Shown piece by piece: positions 1 to 11,535 of a stretch of 64,000 nt of DNA. The notes under the pieces are model-generated. The model did no database searches and was not told the origin of the DNA. It saw only the letters and a list, made by a program, of their open reading frames with translations. Positions within the stretch are counted from its first letter, which is position 1. Every line of letters starts with the position of its first letter. The stretch is from Lepeophtheirus salmonis (lineage: Eukaryota > Arthropoda > Copepoda > Siphonostomatoida > Caligidae), in assembly GCF_016086655.4 (NCBI RefSeq), contig NC_052131.2:6369940-6433939 (forward strand), written 5' to 3'. The translations under genes were made by a program, and so were the position numbers.

Positions 1-240
1 TGTAGATTTAGTCTTTTGTCATAGCGTCACAGTACTGGGTGACACTGGCTTTAAGGATCTCGGTGTTTGGATTACAGACACTGCAGTACTTCTCCTCAAC
101 ATGCACCCAAAAGGTCTAGTCGAGGCGTTGGGTATCAGGGCTTTAGATGGACCAAAAGTGTCGAAAAAGAGTTCAAAATAGTTTTGCAACAGAAGAGATG
201 GGTCTCTTTTATTGTTAGTCTCAAAAGCGGCTTAGCTACG
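1..240 (-). pseudogene. Tc1/mariner transposase C-terminal fragment, cut by the window edge
   Basis: Read on the reverse strand, this segment encodes the tail of a Tc1/mariner-superfamily transposase. The peptide TFWVHVEEKYCSV is followed by NPNTEILKASVTQYCDAMTKD, the usual conserved end of the maT-like group. The same motif (FDYTFWVHVEEKAC) recurs in the copy at 25.9 kb. An in-frame stop sits just before TFW, so the copy is dead. The end of the element lies outside the window. The 114-codon open frame on the + strand here is antisense to the transposase and is not called. Confidence 0.75.
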
Positions 241-410
241 CCACTTCTTCCACATTATAATAATATGTACATTATAATAATCAACGAAGAAGAAAGGTCC
301 ATTAGAAGGAGTCTGTGTCTTTATTTCTTACAAAGACAAATCCACCACATAAAAATTAGTTTTATTAAGAATGTCTGTAGCATAAAGTCATGTTACCATG
401 TTCCGTGGTA

Positions 411-745
411 ATATATACAGTATAGATAGATATTTAGAAATGTAATTCAAGTCGTTAGAGGAGTGAGGGGGCTCTTAATTGAGAAAAAAAGACAAAATAC
501 TACAGGAGGGGGAAATTATTAGTAACTCTAAATATATAGATACTTGATTCCCTTTTTTATGTAATCGTGCTTTAAAATAATGACAAAGGAAAGCGCAAAA
601 TACCTTGCTCCATGATCTTATGTAATAGAGCTTTTACTATTGAGTGTGTTTTTCAAATCCAGTATTATTCAGTACATTAATTTTCTACTGCATTTTTAAA
701 GTGTAGTCACAATGGAGTATTAAAAGGGAGAACAATTGTTAAGAC
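411..745. other. non-coding AT-rich stretch
   Basis: No coding segment, splice-flanked exon or recognisable repeat is visible here beyond short A/T runs. Confidence 0.5.
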
Positions 746-857
746 GAGGGGCGACCGTAAGATTATATTTTGGAGGGGTGGATTCTTGAATTTTTGGAGA
801 AAAATTTAAATTTTAAATTTTCTAGTAAAAATGAAAAATGATTTTGGTCGCCCTCCA
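746..857. mobile_element. short palindromic MITE-like repeat (GGGGCGTCCGCAGG family)
   Basis: The left end GAGGGGCGACCGTAAG and the right end GGTCGCCCTCC are inverted complements. They enclose about 85 bp that is rich in self-complementary AAATTTAAATTT. The sequence after the left end (GATTATATTTTGGAGGGG) matches the copies at 30.15 kb and 22.47 kb. It encodes no protein and is probably a non-autonomous DNA element. Confidence 0.55.
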
Positions 858-889
858 CAATTTACAGTTGATAAATAATGATATGGACA

Positions 890-2400
890 GAGTACCTTTG
901 TTTTAGAGATTAAGAAATTGTGGGATATAAGACAACATTTTAGCGTTTTTGAATAATTTATATTTCCTTTATTTATTGACAGGTAACTATTAAAATTAAA
1001 CATCAAAGTACAACAGAAACAGAACACTTCAAAATCTCAATGGTATTTTGCAATCTTTCCCTTAAAAACCCTAAAATGAGTTGATAATTAATTCACCAAT
1101 TGTTCCAACTATGAAAATATTACTTAATACAGTTAAACCTGGTCTAACAATTATCTGATTTCAGAATGTCACTGCACTGAATGGCCATATCCATTTCTCC
1201 AGTAGAAATTTCATAGCATCAAAAACTGTTTAAGAGTGTCCCTGCAATCCCCAGAAAGCCGTCGCACAAATTATTTATAGCTACTACAAAGGTTCATAGA
1301 TTAACCTGCTTCCAACGGTTTAATAGACTGTTTAGTACCAAAAAAAGAAAAAAAAAGAAAGGGGTGACTGTCTATAGACTTATAATAGACCCTTTCTTGA
1401 GGAATTAATAAAAAAAATATGTGTGCATACATATAAATGAATGTTTACCTCAAATTTTTGGTGTTCCTTCCCTTTCTATCCGAGAATGAATGTTACTAAT
1501 CTCATTACTACCCAAACGTACATTTTCTCCTTTCTGGTATTCTTTTATCTACCATTTTTAACTGCCGAATTCTGCAAAATACTAGAAATAATGTTGTATT
1601 GGTCCTTTTTTAGGACTGAAGACTCCAGTCCCGTCTAGTTCAGTCTCGGCCTGGTACAGCTCAGTCCTACATATCCGCCTTTAAACTTATAATTTTCGGT
1701 CCTTGATGAAGTCACTCAACTTAATTTACTTTTTTAATCAGTTCTATTACTGAAAGTCTGTTCCTAACACTGGAAAGGGACGAAATAAATAAGGAGTAAC
1801 AGAATACTAATCAGACCTGATTTAAGAGGTCATCTGCACTAAACGGTCACTTTATCTGTTTGCCTTACTGCTCAGGTTTGACTACTTTATTAAAAATGGT
1901 TGAGAATCTAACAATAGCCAATTCACTTCAATCAAAAAACTAGAAAATGGACAGCTGACGACCAATACATAGGATTTCTTGGTACTAATGGGATACCTTT
2001 GTGTTAGATCTTTGGTGTTGTTTAAGAGGATAAAATATCACTAAGAGAGATGAAGCCTCTACAAATGCCATTATTTCCTTACTTTTACTTTTTTCTTAAT
2101 TGAATTACTGTATAAATACTCTTATGTTTCTATGATAGCTCTTGAAAATTCTCCCTCCTCATGGCTTCATACCCCTTCCTCTTCTTTAATATCATTCTGT
2201 TCACGTTCTATGTTTGTCTACCTACCTATATACTTTTAAGTGGATCACATAAAATATTCATTCATGAATCATCATGACTTTCTTAAACCACAAGGAACAC
2301 TTTTCTATATTTAATAATGTACAGATTTAGAGGAGACAGTTCAAGTTCATATACAGACCGTTATTTTATTATGCACATACTAAGAAAACTAAGACAAACT
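890..2400. other. non-coding AT-rich stretch
   Basis: Only short chance open frames are present, with low-complexity leucine/phenylalanine-rich translations. No splice-flanked exon or repeat that I can name was found. Confidence 0.45.
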
Positions 2401-2740
2401 TGCTAATCCTCTCCTAATTCCCTTTTTTAATTCGTATTTAATATTTTATGTACGTTATCCCTTTTTCATTTTTCAATTTGTTTCGTGCATTTTTGAATCT
2501 ACAACTCATAGCTTAAAAAAAACTTTGAGACACGGGGAATCGATCCTGTTTAATGAAAAAAATGAAAATATAAGCACCAAAAAAACAAAAGAAAAAAAAT
2601 TGCGCTGTAAAGCCCAGGAATCTGGTCTGATAAGAACGAAACATATCTCTAAGAACGCAACTAAAAATTCAGATTGACTTTTAATTTATGTCTAAATATG
2701 TATCTGTTTGTGAAATAAATTCCCTGGTTATGTGTTTTTA
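2401..2740 (+). repeat. dispersed repeat, copy 1 (second copy at 52.4 kb)
   Basis: About 330 bp aligns by eye to 52428-52757 in the same orientation. Shared blocks are CCCTTTTTTAAT-CGTATTTAATATTTT, then GTGCATTTT-GAATC-ACAAC-CATA-CTTAAAA, then AGCCCAGGAAT-TGGT, then AGTAACTAAAAATTC-like sequence. No protein is encoded. The family is unclassified. Confidence 0.6.
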
Positions 2741-2779
2741 TCAGCAGACATTCAAACATTTAATAATTATTATAAAAAA

Positions 2780-2935
2780 TTCATTTCTTTTTTAATATTT
2801 AAAAAAATTTCAGTTCTTTTTTAATGTTTTAAAATTGATTTTGGTCATTTTTTAATATTTTTAAATTGATGTTGGTCATTTTTAAATTGATTTTAGTCAT
2901 AATTAAATTGATTTAAGTTAATCTTTAATATTAAA
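2780..2935. repeat. degenerate AT-rich tandem repeat
   Basis: A unit of roughly 30 bp resembling TTTTGGTCATTTTTTAAT followed by ATTTTTAAATTGA recurs about four times with variation, immediately outside the transposase C-terminus at 2938. Confidence 0.55.
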
Positions 2936-2937
2936 TT

Positions 2938-3842
2938 TTATTTATCCTGGATACCCAAATCATCGATGTAGCCCCCCTTGGCAGCACTGATGGCTTCCAG
3001 GCGTCCACGGAAGGGCTTACACCCATTGCAGATGTAGTCCTCAGACATGGTATGCTGGTTGACGGTGTCCTTGAGGTTCATATGCAGGTAGTTGGTTTGG
3101 ACCCAAGGTAACAACTTCTCCTTCAAGGCCTCACGTAGTCGGCCCCTGTGAGCTTTTATCCGACCGGACATCAGATGAGGGGAATGAGCCCAAGGACATG
3201 CAAGATGCAGGGTGCTTTGTGGTAGTTAGAGTCCAGAGAAACTCATCAACCTCCCCTAAGGACAAATACCTGTAATTTGGCGGTTTTGCACGGGGCCCTC
3301 TGTCCGTGTCTTCTCATCACAGAAGATCACAAGCCGGCTGCCCTTGGTGTTCTTGAGGACATTCAACAGAGCCTTGCAGCGTTGGAGATGGGTCTCTTTC
3401 ATGGTTGGTATTATGAGGGGCCTCTCCACCCTCATAAGGGTCTTGCTTCACCCTTGCTGATAGTCCTGCAGAAGGTTCGGTCTGAAATGCCAAAGTCCTT
3501 GGCGTGCTACCGCATCGACTTTAAATTGTTGGCATGGGCAGCCTCCTTGACTTCTTTCAGATTCTAGTTCATTTTCCTATCCCACCCAACCTTCCTGTCC
3601 ACCGTCTCTGACTTCATAACGGCATAGACAGTTGCCCTGGAAATCCCCAACTGATTTGCAATCTCTTTTGGCTTCTCAGCGTCCAAAAGTGTACGGACCT
3701 AAATTCGTTGGTAACGTTTAGATGTCATTTTCGCAGCTTCTAAGACACTCTCAGGAAGACCTAGTTTTTTTACTGCATTCACAAAAACCTTGATATATTT
3801 AGCAAAAACGAAGTGTAAACATTTTTTCACCGCACCCAGTAT
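2938..3842 (-). pseudogene. Tc1/mariner (maT-like) transposase, internally deleted and stop-riddled
   Basis: On the reverse strand an ATG near 3729 opens MTSKRYQRI, then a stop, then an N-terminal helix-turn-helix (KPKEIANQLGISRATVYAVM) and the linker NLKEVKEAAHANNLKSMR. Reading continues in changing frames to the C-terminus LKEKLLPWVQTNYLHMNL, then TMSEDYICNGCKPF and a final AAKGGYIDDLG. These are standard blocks of a Tc1/mariner transposase, normally about 340 residues. Here about 265 codons remain, so the catalytic centre is shortened, and at least three in-frame stops are present. A terminal repeat seems to begin at CTGGGTGCGGTGAAAAAATG (complement near 3841). The element is not able to move by itself. 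Confidence 0.85.
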
Positions 3843-3849
3843 AATCTAT

Positions 3850-4690
3850 TGCATCCTTTATACCCATTAATTACTTGTTAATGCTGATTGTACGAATAAA
3901 GAGGATAAGCTCCTTTTAACCAGCCAAATGCACTCATTTTCTTTCTGTAATAAGTAATAAAAATATTCCCAATTGAAAATTCTTAGGCGGCTCAGATTAA
4001 GCAAGATGTGTGACGCTAATTTTTTGGAAACCAAATAAATGAAATACATCATCGTTTTAATAACATTACCATGTGGAGTGGACCTTATAGAGTGTTATCA
4101 AATTTGAAAGATTATTAGACCTGTTCCAAATTTTTTGTTAATTTGTTTGTTTCTCAAAAATTCCCATGGAGGCGCTTGTTTTTTTATTTTTTATTAATCG
4201 TTCTTTCATTTTTTAAGCCTGAGAGAGAGATTGGGTTACAAAATTAAGTTGGCTACAAAGAAAAAATTTATAACAAAATATCACTTTGAGGTACGACAAA
4301 TGACCTTAATTAATCATTCTCCTCATGATGTAAAATTTTGAAATTAACAATATTTAATATTCTAAATTTTGTAAATTTGTCTTTACGAAAAAAAATATTA
4401 TTCGTCAATTTTTTATGATTTTTTTTATTTTTTCACATTTGTCTTTTCAAACATTTGGTTCACTGTAAAATAATTGAGGTAAAAAGATTGGAGACAAAAT
4501 CATGGGGTTTAAAATCGTGGTTTACATTAAATTGTTGGTGGGTTATATCAATGCAAAGCAAAAGTCATTCTAAGCAATATGATTGTGTGACTAATTTCAC
4601 TGTAATTTTCATAGCAATTATAATAAACTAAATCATGAATCATGAAGAAACTTGCCATGAAATACCTCATTTAATATCCTATACTAAAAC
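3850..4690. other. non-coding AT-rich stretch
   Basis: No gene or nameable repeat was seen. The sequence has poly-T and poly-A runs and short chance frames. Confidence 0.45.
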
Positions 4691-4691
4691 T

Positions 4692-5015
4692 CAGCGCATG
4701 GGGTTATGCAAATGAACTGCCAGTCCACAATTTAGGTCATATTCCACCGTTGCAGCTTCTCTGAGCATGAAGTCATTCTTTTAATACCCAAAACTACGCC
4801 CAGGCCCTCAGATTATACAGGTGTAGTGCTAGGCACCAAGGGAGTTAAAGCTCCTATACCACCACGTTTTAAGCATTAAGGACCCCTTTTTTTTAGTATG
4901 ATAAACCCTGTCTCATGGATTGTGCAGGTGAAGTGCTGGGCAGCGATGCAGGTTAAATTTATCCACCACTGCTTCCCTGAGCATTAAGGACCCCTAATAA
5001 TGTCCCAAAATACCC
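4692..5015 (+). repeat. three tandem units of exactly 108 bp
   Basis: The landmark GAGCATGAAGTCATTC, AAGCATTAAGGACCCC or GAGCATTAAGGACCCC falls at 4763, 4871 and 4979, exactly 108 bp apart. The landmark TGCAAATGAACTGCC, TACAGGTGTAGTGCT or TGCAGGTGAAGTGCT has the same phase about 55 bp earlier. Each unit also carries a CCACC-GTTGC/ACGTT/ACTGC-TTC block. The units have diverged by substitution but not in length. No family is recognised, and the GC content is higher than in the flanks. Confidence 0.75.
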
Positions 5016-5019
5016 AAGA

Positions 5020-6740
5020 GCTTTCTTGATGCTCTGGAAGGCGGTAACATGTCGTTAATTGTGTCAAAATGTCTGAAAATATCCCTCGGTCTACCCTACA
5101 TACAATTTGTATTATAAGAGGATTTTTTTTCCTTCTAATGAAAATGTCAGAAAATGAAAATACATTTTAAATTTCGACAAGTCACTCTTTGATTCCAATG
5201 GTGTTTGGTTAAGTACAATATATATACATGTACACTTTTTACTCGCATGTGGCCTCCTTATGTTTATATATTGTACACCCCTCTTGAAATGTGGGGTATG
5301 ATATGACTCATGTCCTCAAGGAAGGGGAGGGGGGTTATTTAATAATATAAGTACACTATCGTTTTCAAAAAGATTGTTTCGTCTTTACACACCACCCTTT
5401 TCTCTTATCTTTGGTAAACAAAAGGAGGAACAAACAGCAATCAATCAAGGCAGGTAATATTAAACTTATATCCCTATATAATATTATTTATTAAACTTGG
5501 TCTTTTTTAAAAAATAAATAAAAGATCAGTATTTAATTTGAAACAAGGGAACACATTTTAAAATAAAATATTAAATTCGGGGGAGGAAGGATTCATTTCT
5601 TTTCTATAACAGAAAAGAAAAGGGAGGGGGGAAGAAAGGGTAGAATAAACAGAAAAGGAGAATTTGAGTTGGTTAAAGAGGAAAAGAAAAAAGAAAAATT
5701 AAAACTCGTTAAAATAAAACAAATACTATATAAAATCATACGGGCTTATCTAATACATATATGTATATTAGACTGTTACGTATTTGGATTAGGAATTTTT
5801 TTTTCAAACATACTTTTTCTTTTAGGAACAACCAAAAAAATGTTTTGGGTGTAGTACAGGTCATTTTCATAGAAAAAAAAGGGATTTTTGGGGTAAACAT
5901 TGCTCATTTTTAAGACATTTGTATCGTACCAAATATGATCGTATGAGTCAAAAATTGTACTTTTTATAATTGTGCGTGTTTGGTGTATCAGTAAAAGCCT
6001 TGTATACGTCGTATTTTAATCATTTAGGGGTTGTCTAAGATGTGATCAATGATTTGCTGGTTTCCTGTTTTATGAAAAAGAACATACCAAAATTTACCCT
6101 TAACTTTGAAGAGATTGTTCTTGAATAAACATTAAAACATTGTCTTTGATAAAACAACAATTCATTTATCTCAGCTTACACCTCTTAAATTGTTAAAAAT
6201 AAGGTCCAAAGGGTAAATCAAATACTAAAAAATGTACAGAGATAACTTTTTTTCTGATAATATCATTGGGGCTCTGAAGCCTAAGCATTTTCATTATTTA
6301 AAAAGAGAAACCAAAAATTAACATGGTAACCCTAACAATTTAAGGAAGGTTTTTGAGTAGAGTAGAGAAGCTGTCATGACGATCATTAGATTAGGAGGTA
6401 TAATCTCAAATTTCACTCCATATCTTATAGAGTATGGTCGTAGATATAATACTCTGTGAATTTGTCATTCTAACATATTTGTAATGTTTAATTTCATGGT
6501 CAACAATTATCACAATAAAAGGATAAAACAATCCTTTCTCCCATAAAAAGTCAAAAAATTTAGAACAAAAAACAAATCTTTTTAGTTTCTAAATTGTTAT
6601 TTGTTCAAATTTAGTTGCTTCTGCAAAATTTTAGCTCTAAAATAAAATAAAAAAGTTTTTGTCTCCAGAAAAAAATTATTAGTAAATTTATAAAACAGAT
6701 AAAAAAAATTTCAGTCAAAATTGTCAAAAAAACCCAATCC
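5020..6740. other. non-coding AT-rich stretch
   Basis: This stretch has G-rich patches (GGGAGGGGGG) and poly-A tracts. No supported exon or named element was found. Confidence 0.4.
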
Positions 6741-6744
6741 AGCA

Positions 6745-6895
6745 GCCCCCTCTAAAAAATAGAAATAATGTGGGCGCGCCCCTAATGACGTCCCCATTAT
6801 AAAGTTTGGCTCCCACTTGAAAATACATTCGGGCCCGGGTGATTAACACCCTTACCTGTAGTCTTTCACCACTAGCTTCAGTGTAAAAAGTACCC
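6745..6895 (-). repeat. dispersed repeat, reverse copy of the one at 53.1 kb
   Basis: The reverse complement contains AATGTATTTTCAAGTGGGAG, then a short gap and GGGGACGTCATTAGGG. The + strand at 53135-53182 reads AATGTGTTTGCAAGTGGGGA and then AGACGTCATCAGGG with the same spacing. This is an unclassified interspersed repeat with no intact protein. Confidence 0.6.
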
Positions 6896-7563
6896 CGTAA
6901 TAGTGGCAAAATATTGTATGTACTAACTGCAAGTAATTAACAAAGAGTCTTGGGCAAGTTGTTGAGACTGAAGACAAGCACATTGCATCATATATTGGTA
7001 GGATTGTTAATTGGCTAAAGGTCTATAATTTAGGAAGGGTACCAGCCTAATGTCTTTGTGCAAGGCGTGGGGATATTTTCCGAAAAAAGGGACGATCTAA
7101 TGTATGCAAATGGAAGAGAATATTTATCTAAAGGCTTTAAATCATAAAGCAATAAGAGAGAATACAGTCCCTTCCTTTTTATTTTATAAATTTATTCCTC
7201 TTCCTAAACGACAGACGTTTATTCCTTTCCAATCATGATATTGAGCCAATATTATCCCTGTATGTTATTCATTTTTTATTCAAATGATATCAGAATTTTT
7301 TATATATGCAATTGTATTTATTTAACTTTTGAAGGTGCGTGATTCCCCTTTTTTAGCAATGATAATAATGTATGTATTTAAGGATAGTCAAATTGTTGAA
7401 ATCCTCTAGAGCATAGATTTGAAAGAAAATATGTACTCGTAGTTAGTTACCTAGTTCCAAGCATATACTCAATTTTTTCCCCATTTACAATCACACAAAT
7501 TTAGACAATCTTCACTAAAAAGAGTGAGGAATTTAATACCGGAAAGTTTAAGACTAATGAATA

Positions 7564-7825
7564 TTACAATTTATACATTTCCTTTGGCTCCAGGGAGCGT
7601 TTTTTTTTTGTTTTTTTTGCTCCCAGGACTATCATGAGTCTTCCTTTGAGATAATCCCAACCAATCAGATTCCTTGAAAGCCTTGTCAACTGTTGATTTG
7701 AGTAGCTTAGTAAACTTAATAATCTCATTGGGTGTACTCCAGGCACGGAGGGACAATAAAATGGCCCCACAGCGTTCGTATTCACAGGACGTCATCTCAA
7801 GTATTTTGTATTTTTTGTTATACAA
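7564..7825 (-). pseudogene. Tc1/mariner transposase N-terminal fragment
   Basis: Reverse-strand translation gives MTSCEYERCGAILLSL, then an HTH-like segment NEIIKFTKLLKSTVDKAFKE, then SDWLGLSQRKTHDSPGSKKN. This is the DNA-binding head of a Tc1/mariner-superfamily transposase, of a different family from the maT-like copies at 3 and 26 kb. No catalytic core follows, so only about 75 residues of the head survive. The second frame that overlaps it is a shadow. Confidence 0.7.
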
Positions 7826-7829
7826 TTTT

Positions 7830-8540
7830 ATCAGATGAATCCGATGATCACACTTTCATAAACCAAAGGTTGCCAAGATATTAAGGTGTAAACTTGTTCC
7901 ATGTTCAAAATCCTCAATGAACACTCTAAACAAAGAACATGCCTCCACACCTCTTCCCTTCCTTTGTTTGATGAACTAAAGGAAATTTTTCCTTTTTTTT
8001 TTAATGAAATAAACGAGACAATTTAGTTTGAAACATTAAGGAGACTATATTTAACAAAATCATAGATTTTTTTATTGATGTGTGCCCCAAAGATATGTGA
8101 ATTTTGTAGGTTTAAAACGGTACAAATAATTGATAGAGCACAGGAGTGCGTATATTTAGGTCTGATAATATGTGACAATGGATTCTTATGGACATTTTAA
8201 CAGCGGAGAAATTTCCCAATTCTGCCCACTCTTACTCATATGAGCAAATCAAAATTATATTATTTAGTTATTTTTGGGTATATTTATATTTTTTAGTCTC
8301 TGATGAAGTCATAGATATACATGTCATAACTTTTGGAAACAGATCCAAAACCAAAAATTTATACTGATACTTGGTTCTAATTTTATGAGTATTTTACTCA
8401 AAGTTCGGACCTTAATGAAATAGGATCCTGAGTACAGTTACATTTTTACTGATTCTGAAAAAATGAATAATCCAATTTTTCCAATTAACTTCTATCTGCA
8501 GATTAACATGTGTATCATTTATTAATGTTCACTTTTTGTT
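7830..8540. other. non-coding AT-rich stretch
   Basis: No supported gene or named repeat was found. The sequence directly beyond the transposase head could hold its terminal repeat, but I see no clear inverted partner. Confidence 0.4.
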
Positions 8541-8544
8541 TATT

Positions 8545-8715
8545 GTGTTCCTTCGAAATAATATTATGACTGAAAGTACGTAAAAGATGAATAGCAATTG
8601 GTGTGACTGACTTATTTGGATAACTAACTACCAACAAATTTCAATCCTTTTTTTTTTTGTGGGGGGGGATGAAAGCTGCATTAAAAAATAAAGTACGTGA
8701 CCTACAATGGACCAC
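8545..8715 (+). repeat. dispersed repeat, copy 1 (second copy at 45.9 kb)
   Basis: GATGAATAGCAATTGGTGTG, CTGACTTATTTGGATAACTA and the later GAAAGCTGCAT-AAAAAATAAA align with AAATAGCAAGAGGTGTG, TTGACCTATTTGGTTTAACT and GAAAGGCTGCATAATTCAAT-AAAAG at 45.9-46.0 kb. Both copies hold a T-run at the same place. The family is unclassified. Confidence 0.6.
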
Positions 8716-8719
8716 GAGG

Positions 8720-11310
8720 ACAATCTCTCATAGACAGGTAAAGAATATCAAAGCATATATTTCTTTTCAAAGTGGTTGAACCATAATAAGATTGATATAT
8801 TATTCCTAAAAAAATATTTTAAGTGTGAATAACGTACTCGTATATTCTATATGTAATTTCCAGCCTTGATTTATGTAGAATCCATTGAATGTGTAGTATT
8901 TACCATAGCTTCCAATGTTATGTTTTTTATCCGATATATTTATCAATACTTAATTATTCTTGGAACTTTGTTGTGAATATTAAATTTGAAAATTCAATGA
9001 ATATTCGTGCAAGGTTGCGAGTATGGGTAATAAAGTTCCGAAAAATAATCAAATATTTCATTTTCTCATATTCTGAGCATAAAGATAAAATACCAAGAGT
9101 AACTATGTGAATAAGTAGTTCATACCGTCAACAAAAAATAAATAAATAATAATAATAGACCAAAATAGTCGAATTGTAATAAAAATAGGGTAAAAACATA
9201 GATGATTGTTGAGTGTTAAAGTCAATTGTTAGGTTATGCAATGTTATCTTTAAGATTTAAATTTTTTGCTTTCAAATCCTATCAATATTTTACGATCCAT
9301 TAAAATCATTTATTCATTTTTTTTTTAAATTGTCAATATTTGATTGTCATTTTGTCCCCTATTATTTATTACTACGCATATCTAATAATGGGCTTGATAA
9401 ATGATAATATAGATTGAAAATTCCATATTAAGTAATGTCAATGATATTTTATTATCCTCAAGAAGCAAATCTAAGGATTTTTTTACCTATATTACATATA
9501 CTCTTATATGCACCAATAATTCAAGGGGTTTGTCCAAATTTTAAACATAGATTTAAAAAACACGTCAAGTCAGCAAACAAACCACCTGCCCCGTTCGTAT
9601 AAGTGAAATAAAGAAAAACTATAATCCTCACAACCCCACAACTTATGGGCTAGCGTATATTATAGCATGTTAGAAGGATTCCTGGGTGCTTACAAACGCA
9701 GCAGTGTTAGAGTTTAAACTCGTTTGTTCTACCCTGGTATATTTCTTCATCATTCAAAAGTTTTATCTTCTGAATATAATATAAATTGCAACTAAATTGC
9801 ACAGGATATTATTTTCTTGCAATTAAATTACTCACAATCATATTGCTTCACGATGATATTACACCCAATGTTTTTGTCTCACAATGATAATGTACGCAAC
9901 GATATTACCCCAACGTTTTTGTCCGCAACCTTTTTACCACAATCACTTTACAGTGAACCCAAACTTATACAGTATACTCAAACTTGTTTTACAGTCGTTT
10001 TTGGTGATGTAAAATTGATATAATTGAGTATGTCTATAAGTTTTTCAACAGAATTGAAGCTCTAAAAATTATCTTGTTACTCTCTGTGTCCCAAAAACTA
10101 GGAGTAGCCTCACTACAAGTGACGGTATAATTAATTATTTTGACCTATATGTGTTCATTTTAAAAAGTTTCATCTCTACTTTAAAAAAAACACCTTTAAA
10201 TCCTCAAGTTTTAATAAGAATTCCAATATAGTCCTGAAGCATACAATGTTTAATAATATACTTAAAGCAGACAAATAGTCCTTTGCATGCCTATTACTTC
10301 TACATTTTTCTTCATCTATTGTTTGAGTAAGGAAAAAACAGTGATTTGCATAAAAATAAAACAATTATTAGTTAAATTTTATCTTAACTTTTAAGATCGA
10401 CTTATAGTTATAGTTGATAATATTGTAGAGAAAAACGCGTAAGGAGGAGGGGGGGGGGAAAAAAAAGACATATGGTATCATTGTTTAAAATACTGATGTG
10501 ATTATCATCTGCCTGCTTTATTATGATTCTTGAGGGTATAACGAATGTATTTATTAGCAAAATGTTTAATGAAGATATACTACGTATAATTGACTTCGAC
10601 GTTTTTTATCCGTTACAGTAGATTTGAAAACGTCACACTCCATGAAATTGTAATTCATTATGAACCTTATTCTCAGAATAATAGCTAATGAAACGACAAA
10701 GTAGAGTATTTGAAATATATTTGAAGCTCAAAGTTTAAAAAAGAAGGCTTTAATTAAATATAATCTACATACTAAAAAATAAACCATTAAACATTTAAGT
10801 TAAATATACAAAATTAAACAATTAAAATCATATAACTATTAATAATAATAAATTATAAATACAGAATATTGAAATAATAGATTGATCCAGATAATTTTTT
10901 CTTGTTTTAACATCGGAATTCAGTTAAATATGTCATAACTTTAGGTTGCAATACACAAGCGAGACGTGGAGTTTAATCAAAAGATAATCACCCCTCTTCT
11001 TCATGTGGAAGTTGCTATATACAATTGTGCACAGGATAGATATATCTCTACCGATGAGATCTAACTAATTATTAATAATAAAGTAAATGTCAAAATCATA
11101 AAATTAGACAATAAATATACTAATAAAAAATTTTTATAAATAAATTCATCGTAAAGATTTAGAGCAAAAGCTAATTATGTAGTAATGTCCGGCGATATTA
11201 CTCCCTATTAAGAGCATCAAAAAAGATTTTTCCCCGTTATTTAGGTATGCTTATATAACAACATACTATTATCATGATGGATATACACAATTGTTAATTA
11301 TAATGCAACA
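8720..11310. other. non-coding AT-rich stretch with a short local duplication
   Basis: Around 9851-9940 a roughly 48-bp segment is repeated once (ACGATGATATTACACCCAA then TGTTTTTGTC; ACGATATTACCCCAA then CGTTTTTGTC). A run of G followed by A lies at 10447. No supported gene is present. Confidence 0.4.
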
Positions 11311-11320
11311 CCCAATGTAA

Positions 11321-11375
11321 CTACCCTCGTTGTTGTAACCATTTAAACAGTTGTTTTTGCCTTTTATGAGTTTTC
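11321..11375 (-). repeat. duplicate of the CGGBP1-like gene's last exon
   Basis: On the reverse strand this reads QKTHKRQKQLFKWLQQRG and then TAG. It closely matches the terminal exon at 11536-11615 (QLSKGQKQLLKWSQQRG then TAG), and the nucleotides (CTACCCTCGTTGTTGTAACC versus CTACCCCCGTTGTTGTGACC) support a direct duplication about 215 bp apart. It lies downstream of the first copy's stop, so it would need alternative splicing to be used. Confidence 0.65.
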
Positions 11376-11535
11376 TGAACACCATTTCTTGGAGCCCATC
11401 AACCATAGCTAAGCCTTTAGTGATAAAAAGTAATATTTATTGACTATGTAATATTGGAAAACCTAATTATCATACCCAAGTCTTAAAGCGAAGTAAGTAG
11501 TCTCAGACGAACTAGTTGCAAACCATCCAAAGCTA

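Noticed and set aside
3277..3567. 96-codon forward frame
   Set aside because: It lies antisense to a recognisable Tc1/mariner transposase on the reverse strand.
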